A DNA stretch of 64,000 nt from Streptomyces spirodelae (GTDB lineage Bacteria > Actinomycetota > Actinomycetes > Streptomycetales > Streptomycetaceae), in NCBI RefSeq assembly GCF_017676385.1, contig NZ_JAFFZN010000012.1, positions 141,946 through 205,945 of the forward strand, given 5' to 3'. Under the pieces are notes generated by a model. That model did no database searches and was not told the origin of the DNA. It worked only from the letters and a program-made list of their open reading frames with translations. Positions 61,205 through 64,000 of the stretch are shown here, piece by piece; position 1 is the stretch's first letter; every line of letters begins with the position of its first letter. The position numbers and the translations under genes are program-made.

Positions 61205-61249
61205 TTGACCCGCGCTCCGGCCGCTGATGTAATCGTTGATTACATCAGC
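61205..61249 (+). promoter_or_regulatory. Promoter with 27-bp perfect palindromic TetR operator
   Basis: TTGACC (61205-61210), a 17-bp spacer and TGTAAT (61228-61233) form a promoter. It overlaps the palindrome GCTGATGTAATC-GTT-GATTACATCAGC (61223-61249, 12-bp perfect arms), which has the TGTAATC-N3-GATTACA form of TetR operators. TTGACCCGCGCTCC is also duplicated at 61188 and 61205. The gene at 61263 would be repressed by a protein bound here. Confidence 0.75.
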
Positions 61250-61262
61250 CGAGGAGGCGCCG

Positions 61263-61817
61263 ATGCGCGTGCCACGCCCGTCCCGCATACCGCGTTTCCC
61301 GAACCCGGCGGCCACCGGCACGGTCACCATCAACGCGACCCCGGCTGCCGCGTACCGCGTCGTCAGTGATCCGCTCCTGCTGACGCGGCTCGGCGAAGAG
61401 GCACACCGCGCCCGCTGGCTGGGCGGCGCTACGACCGCCGCGGTGGGTGCCCGTTTCCGCGGCTACAACCGCAACGGCTTCAGACGCTGGTTCACCAACT
61501 GCCGTATCACGGACGCGGATCCGAACCGGAGGTTCGCCTACGAGGTGGCGGCGCCGCTCGGAGTCCCCATCTCCCGGTGGCAGTACGACATCGCGTCCGT
61601 ACCGGACGGCTGCTGCACCGTCACCGAGACCAACTGGCTGCGCGTGCCGCTGTGGTTCATTCCCTTCGCCATCCTGATCACGGGCGTCCCCGACCGCATC
61701 GGCGTCAACGAGCGCCACATCACCACGACCCTGAAGCGCCTCAAGCACCGTCTTGAGGAGTCACCCCTGCCCGGCACGGCGGGCAACTCGGGGGGCGGTG
61801 AGCGGCGCACGGGGTGA
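61263..61817 (+). CDS. SRPBCC-family protein
   Basis: A 184-residue START/Bet v1-like protein: GTVTINATPAAAYRVVSDPL at the start, GARFRGYNRNGFRRWFTNCR in the middle and TNWLRVPLWFIPFAILITGV with ERHITTTLKRLKHRLEE as the long C-terminal helix. These folds bind hydrophobic ligands. ATG 61263 is right behind GAGGAGG. The promoter carries a TetR-type palindrome and the TetR gene is upstream, so the protein is probably induced by a small molecule recognised by that repressor. Confidence 0.85.
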   Translation: MRVPRPSRIPRFPNPAATGTVTINATPAAAYRVVSDPLLLTRLGEEAHRARWLGGATTAAVGARFRGYNRNGFRRWFTNCRITDADPNRRFAYEVAAPLGVPISRWQYDIASVPDGCCTVTETNWLRVPLWFIPFAILITGVPDRIGVNERHITTTLKRLKHRLEESPLPGTAGNSGGGERRTG

Positions 61818-61862
61818 CCAGCACAGCGACTCGGTGAGTCACACCAGGAAGGAGACCCGCAC

Positions 61863-61907
61863 ATGAAAGATGTACGCGACTTGCTCGACCCTGGCGCGTG
61901 TGTGTGA
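61863..61907 (+). CDS. 14-residue leader peptide upstream of lipoprotein gene
   Basis: ATG 61863, nine bases after AAGGAG, opens a 14-codon frame (MKDVRDLLDPGACV) whose TGA overlaps the GTG start of the lipoprotein by three bases (GTGA). The strong ribosome site belongs to this peptide; no ribosome site precedes the lipoprotein, so coupled translation is likely. Confidence 0.5.
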   Translation: MKDVRDLLDPGACV

Positions 61908-62245
61908 ACGGCGGACAGCGAGTGGTGGTGTCGCTTGCGGCGGCCGGTTTGTCGACGGCTGTGCTGACGGGATGCGGCGACGTGGAGGGGAAGATCGGAA
62001 ACTACGACGACGTCACGGTCTGGCCGGCTGCCGACCCCCGGGGCCGGCAGCCGGTCGGCAGGCTGACCACGCTCACCCCGGTGACGGTCGAGTGCTACAC
62101 ACCGGGTGAAACGGATGCGTCCGGATACGGCTACGGCGCGACGTACAAGGTCTCCTACGACGGCGGATCGGGCTATGTCGCCGCGAGCACGTCGATCATC
62201 AGCGACGACGGCGAGGTGTCCCCCGACCGGGTACCCGAGTGCTGA
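61904..62245 (+). CDS. Small SH3-like lipoprotein
   Basis: A 113-residue secreted lipoprotein (GTG 61904; GTG 61898 would add two residues). A signal sequence (RVVVSLAAAGLSTAV) ends at lipobox LTGC. The mature part is an SH3-like fold: NYDDVTVWPAADPRGRQPVG, VECYTPGETDASGYGYGATY and GSGYVAASTSIISDDGEVS, with two Cys (one in VECY, one terminal). It resembles the small envelope SH3 proteins of streptomycetes that may interact with peptidoglycan. Function is unproven. Confidence 0.75.
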   Translation: MNGGQRVVVSLAAAGLSTAVLTGCGDVEGKIGNYDDVTVWPAADPRGRQPVGRLTTLTPVTVECYTPGETDASGYGYGATYKVSYDGGSGYVAASTSIISDDGEVSPDRVPEC

Positions 62246-62357
62246 GGCGCCGCCGCTTCCGGACCTGTCTTCCGGCCGATCGGTCTTCGGTCCGTTCGGG
62301 CTCTTCGATGCCGTACCGCAATGTCCGTCATGCGGACGGTCCGGCACAATCGTTCGC

Positions 62358-63062
62358 ATGACGAGCGAGGACAGTGAGGACAGCGGGGACAAGGGCCGGG
62401 GCGACGGCGCGGGAAGCGGCGGGCAGGAGTTCCCCGACCGGGTGTACCGCTCGCCCGCCGGAATGGCGGGCGGTATCGCGCTGCTGGCCATCGGCCTGTG
62501 GCTCTCCATCGACGCGATCATCGGCGGCGAGGGCCGCACACCATGGCTCGCGCTGGCCGGCCTGCTGTTCACCGTACCGCTCGTGGTCGCATTCACCCTG
62601 CGCCCCGCCGTCTTCGCGGGGGAGCGCCGGATGCGGGTCCGCAACCCGTTCAGGACGATCGAGGTGCCCTGGGGAGCCGTGGAGGCCGTACGCGCCGGAT
62701 ACTCCAGCGAGGTCGTCGCCGACGGAAAGAAGTACCAGCTCTGGGCCATCCCGGTCTCCCTCCGCGCCCGCAAGAAGGCGACCCGGCACAACGAGCGGAT
62801 CGCCTCGGGCCGCCCGCCCGCTGCCGGACCCGGTGGACTGTTCGGCGGGCGCGGGGTGCCGCAGGTCGCCGCTGGGGACGCGGACACGGCGGAGAAGCGG
62901 GCCCCTTCCGACCAGACCATTGACGAGCTCCGGGAGCTGCTGGAGACGCACGGCGAGAAGGATGCGGCCCGGGGCGCGGTCGCCGTCCGCTGGGCCTTCG
63001 AGGTCATCGCCCCCTCCGCGGCAGGCGCCGTCCTCCTGGCCGTCCTGTTGGCCACGGGCTAG
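62358..63062 (+). CDS. PH-domain membrane protein
   Basis: A 234-residue protein with two N-terminal membrane segments (GGIALLAIGLWLSIDAII and LALAGLLFTVPLVVAF), a bacterial PH-like domain (FAGERRMRVRNPFRTIEVPW, VEAVRAGYSSEVVADGKKYQ) and a C-terminal hydrophobic stretch (FEVIAPSAAGAVLLAVLL). The start ATG 62358 lies seven bases after CACAAT, suggesting a leaderless mRNA. Its role is unknown; such proteins are membrane-anchored and common in actinobacteria. Its 3' end faces the arylamine N-acetyltransferase gene. Confidence 0.85.
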   Translation: MTSEDSEDSGDKGRGDGAGSGGQEFPDRVYRSPAGMAGGIALLAIGLWLSIDAIIGGEGRTPWLALAGLLFTVPLVVAFTLRPAVFAGERRMRVRNPFRTIEVPWGAVEAVRAGYSSEVVADGKKYQLWAIPVSLRARKKATRHNERIASGRPPAAGPGGLFGGRGVPQVAAGDADTAEKRAPSDQTIDELRELLETHGEKDAARGAVAVRWAFEVIAPSAAGAVLLAVLLATG

Positions 63063-63077
63063 CCGGGGCTGAGCGGA

Positions 63078-63095
63078 GCGCCCCGTCAGGGGCGC
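63078..63095. terminator. Shared hairpin between convergent genes
   Basis: GCGCCCC-gtca-GGGGCGC forms a 7-bp stem between the PH-domain gene and the convergent N-acetyltransferase gene, whose stop codon it includes. Confidence 0.5.
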
Positions 63096-63946
63096 GGGTC
63101 GTGCGCCTCCATCTTCGCGACCACCAGCTCCGCCTCCCGCTCGGAGAGCGCCAACCCGAACGTTCCGGACAGCAGCCCGGGCAGCTCCTGCGGCTGCACG
63201 GTGCGCTTCTCGTCCGGCTCCGCCCCGGTGTTGGTGGCGGCGTGCATCGTCCAGGTGAGGCCGTCGAGCCGGTCGGTGCGCTCGGGGCGGATGCGCTGGA
63301 TGAAGAGGCGGCGGTTGAAGGGGGAGTGGTCGCTGGTGGCGATGAAGTGGTTGCCGAGCTGGTAGTCCACCGGGTACTGGGGGTTCTCGGTGAAGTTGTG
63401 CCGCACCATCCAGCCGCCCCGCCCGTCCGGCTGGTGCAGCGCCCAGCCGTCCGCGCCCGGAGTGATCTCGGTGCGGCGCAGCAGGAAGGGCCGGCCCTCG
63501 ATGGTCACCTCGTTGCCTGCCTCGCCCTCGACCAGCTCGATCGGGGCGAGAGGGCTGCCACCGTAGCCGATGTCGCTCAGCCAGCGACGCCCGTCGATGT
63601 CGACGAGCAGCATGGCGTGCGTCGCCGGAAGGATCTTCTCAGCGCCCAGCTGCACCCGCCCGCTCACCGCTGTGAAGCGGAAGCCCATCCGCTCCAGCGC
63701 TGCCGCGTAGAGCGTGGCGTGTTCGTAGCAGTAGCCGCCGCGGCCCCGTCGGACGAGCTTGGCCTGGAGGTCGGCCAGGTCCAGCGAGACCGACTGGTGC
63801 AGAAAGCTGTCCAGGTTGTCCCAGCGCACCGAGAGCACATGTGCCCGGTGCAGTGCCCGCAGGGTCTCCAGCGAGGGGTCACGCTCCCCCTCGTACCCGA
63901 GTCTGTCGAGGTACGCCTCAAGATCGAGCTGCTCACCGTGCCACAT
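63086..63946 (-). CDS. Arylamine N-acetyltransferase
   Basis: A 286-residue acetyl-CoA-dependent N-acetyltransferase. The Cys-His-Asp triad is complete: Cys73 in RRGRGGYCYEHATLY, His110 in PATHAMLLV and Asp125 in WLSDIGYGGSP. Length and the C-terminal region fit the prokaryotic family, whose members acetylate arylamines, hydrazines or, in mycobacteria, participate in lipid and antibiotic metabolism. ATG 63946 follows AGGAGG; an upstream ATG is not needed. Convergent with the PH-domain gene. Confidence 0.93.
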   Translation of the reverse strand: MWHGEQLDLEAYLDRLGYEGERDPSLETLRALHRAHVLSVRWDNLDSFLHQSVSLDLADLQAKLVRRGRGGYCYEHATLYAAALERMGFRFTAVSGRVQLGAEKILPATHAMLLVDIDGRRWLSDIGYGGSPLAPIELVEGEAGNEVTIEGRPFLLRRTEITPGADGWALHQPDGRGGWMVRHNFTENPQYPVDYQLGNHFIATSDHSPFNRRLFIQRIRPERTDRLDGLTWTMHAATNTGAEPDEKRTVQPQELPGLLSGTFGLALSEREAELVVAKMEAHDPRP

Positions 63947-64000
63947 GGTTGTCGACCCTCCTGCCTGGGATTCCGTTCGGGCGGCCATCCGCCTGTCCGG

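Overview
The window is high-GC actinobacterial DNA, almost certainly a Streptomyces chromosome. Gene spacing is dense, GTG and TTG starts are common, many start codons sit about 7 nt after a TAnnnT-type -10 box, and the gene order matches from memory the S. coelicolor core region around SCO4866-SCO4928 (an ECF sigma/membrane pair, a mutB-like mutase, a nonulosonic-acid wall-polymer locus, a nucleoside ABC transporter with cdd and deoA, add, afsQ2-afsQ1-sigQ, mscR, deoC). No rRNA, tRNA, CRISPR array, transposase or integrase gene was seen.

Layout. 0.46-2.7 kb: ECF sigma factor and co-translated membrane protein. 3.1-7.3 kb: L,D-transpeptidase lipoprotein, a B12-domain-less acyl-CoA mutase, an amidase. 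7.3-15.5 kb: nonulosonic (sialic/Kdn-type) acid locus with NeuB-like synthase, NeuA-HAD fusion and four glycosyltransferase-like proteins. 15.5-18.1 kb: F420/NADP-type reductase, divergent HxlR regulator, M20 amidohydrolase. 18.4-25.7 kb: BMP lipoprotein, ABC ATPase, two permeases, cytidine deaminase, thymidine phosphorylase. 25.7-33.4 kb: an accessory block with three tiny overlapping genes facing an XRE/TPR regulator, then a polymorphic-toxin operon (SseB-like protein, ESX-like helper, 1451-residue RHS protein, candidate immunity protein). 33.5-41.2 kb: one-module NRPS, MFS exporter, LysR regulator and methyltransferase. 41.4-46 kb: alpha/beta hydrolase, adenosine deaminase, secreted protein, PspC and VanZ proteins. 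45.4-49.9 kb: AfsQ-type two-component system, its lipoprotein and SigQ. 50-64 kb: kinase, mycothiol-dependent formaldehyde detoxification pair, aminotransferase/HxlR, SpoIIE-type phosphatase, deoC with two aldehyde dehydrogenases, TetR/SRPBCC, SH3-like lipoprotein, PH-domain protein, arylamine N-acetyltransferase.

The most interesting result is regulatory. A 12-bp palindrome, CTACGCGCGTAG, lies in the promoters of three separate nucleoside-salvage units: the BMP/ABC/cdd/deoA operon (10 of 12 bases), add (perfect) and deoC-ALDH (perfect, inside the 17-bp spacer of a near-consensus promoter). It looks like the operator of a nucleoside regulon whose regulator is not recognisable in this window. 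These units together import nucleosides, deaminate cytidine and adenosine, phosphorolyse pyrimidine deoxynucleosides and cleave deoxyribose-5-phosphate, with aldehyde dehydrogenases beside deoC probably handling acetaldehyde.

Other regulatory sites stand out: a 27-bp perfect palindrome over a TTGACC-N17-TGTAAT promoter between tetR and its likely target, paired CTTGG-N5-CCAA operators in front of an HxlR gene, a perfect GTnAC-N6-GTnAC AfsQ1 box between afsQ1 and sigQ, and G-tract clusters inside and after sigQ. All start-site, promoter and function calls were made by reading the sequence; no database search was run.
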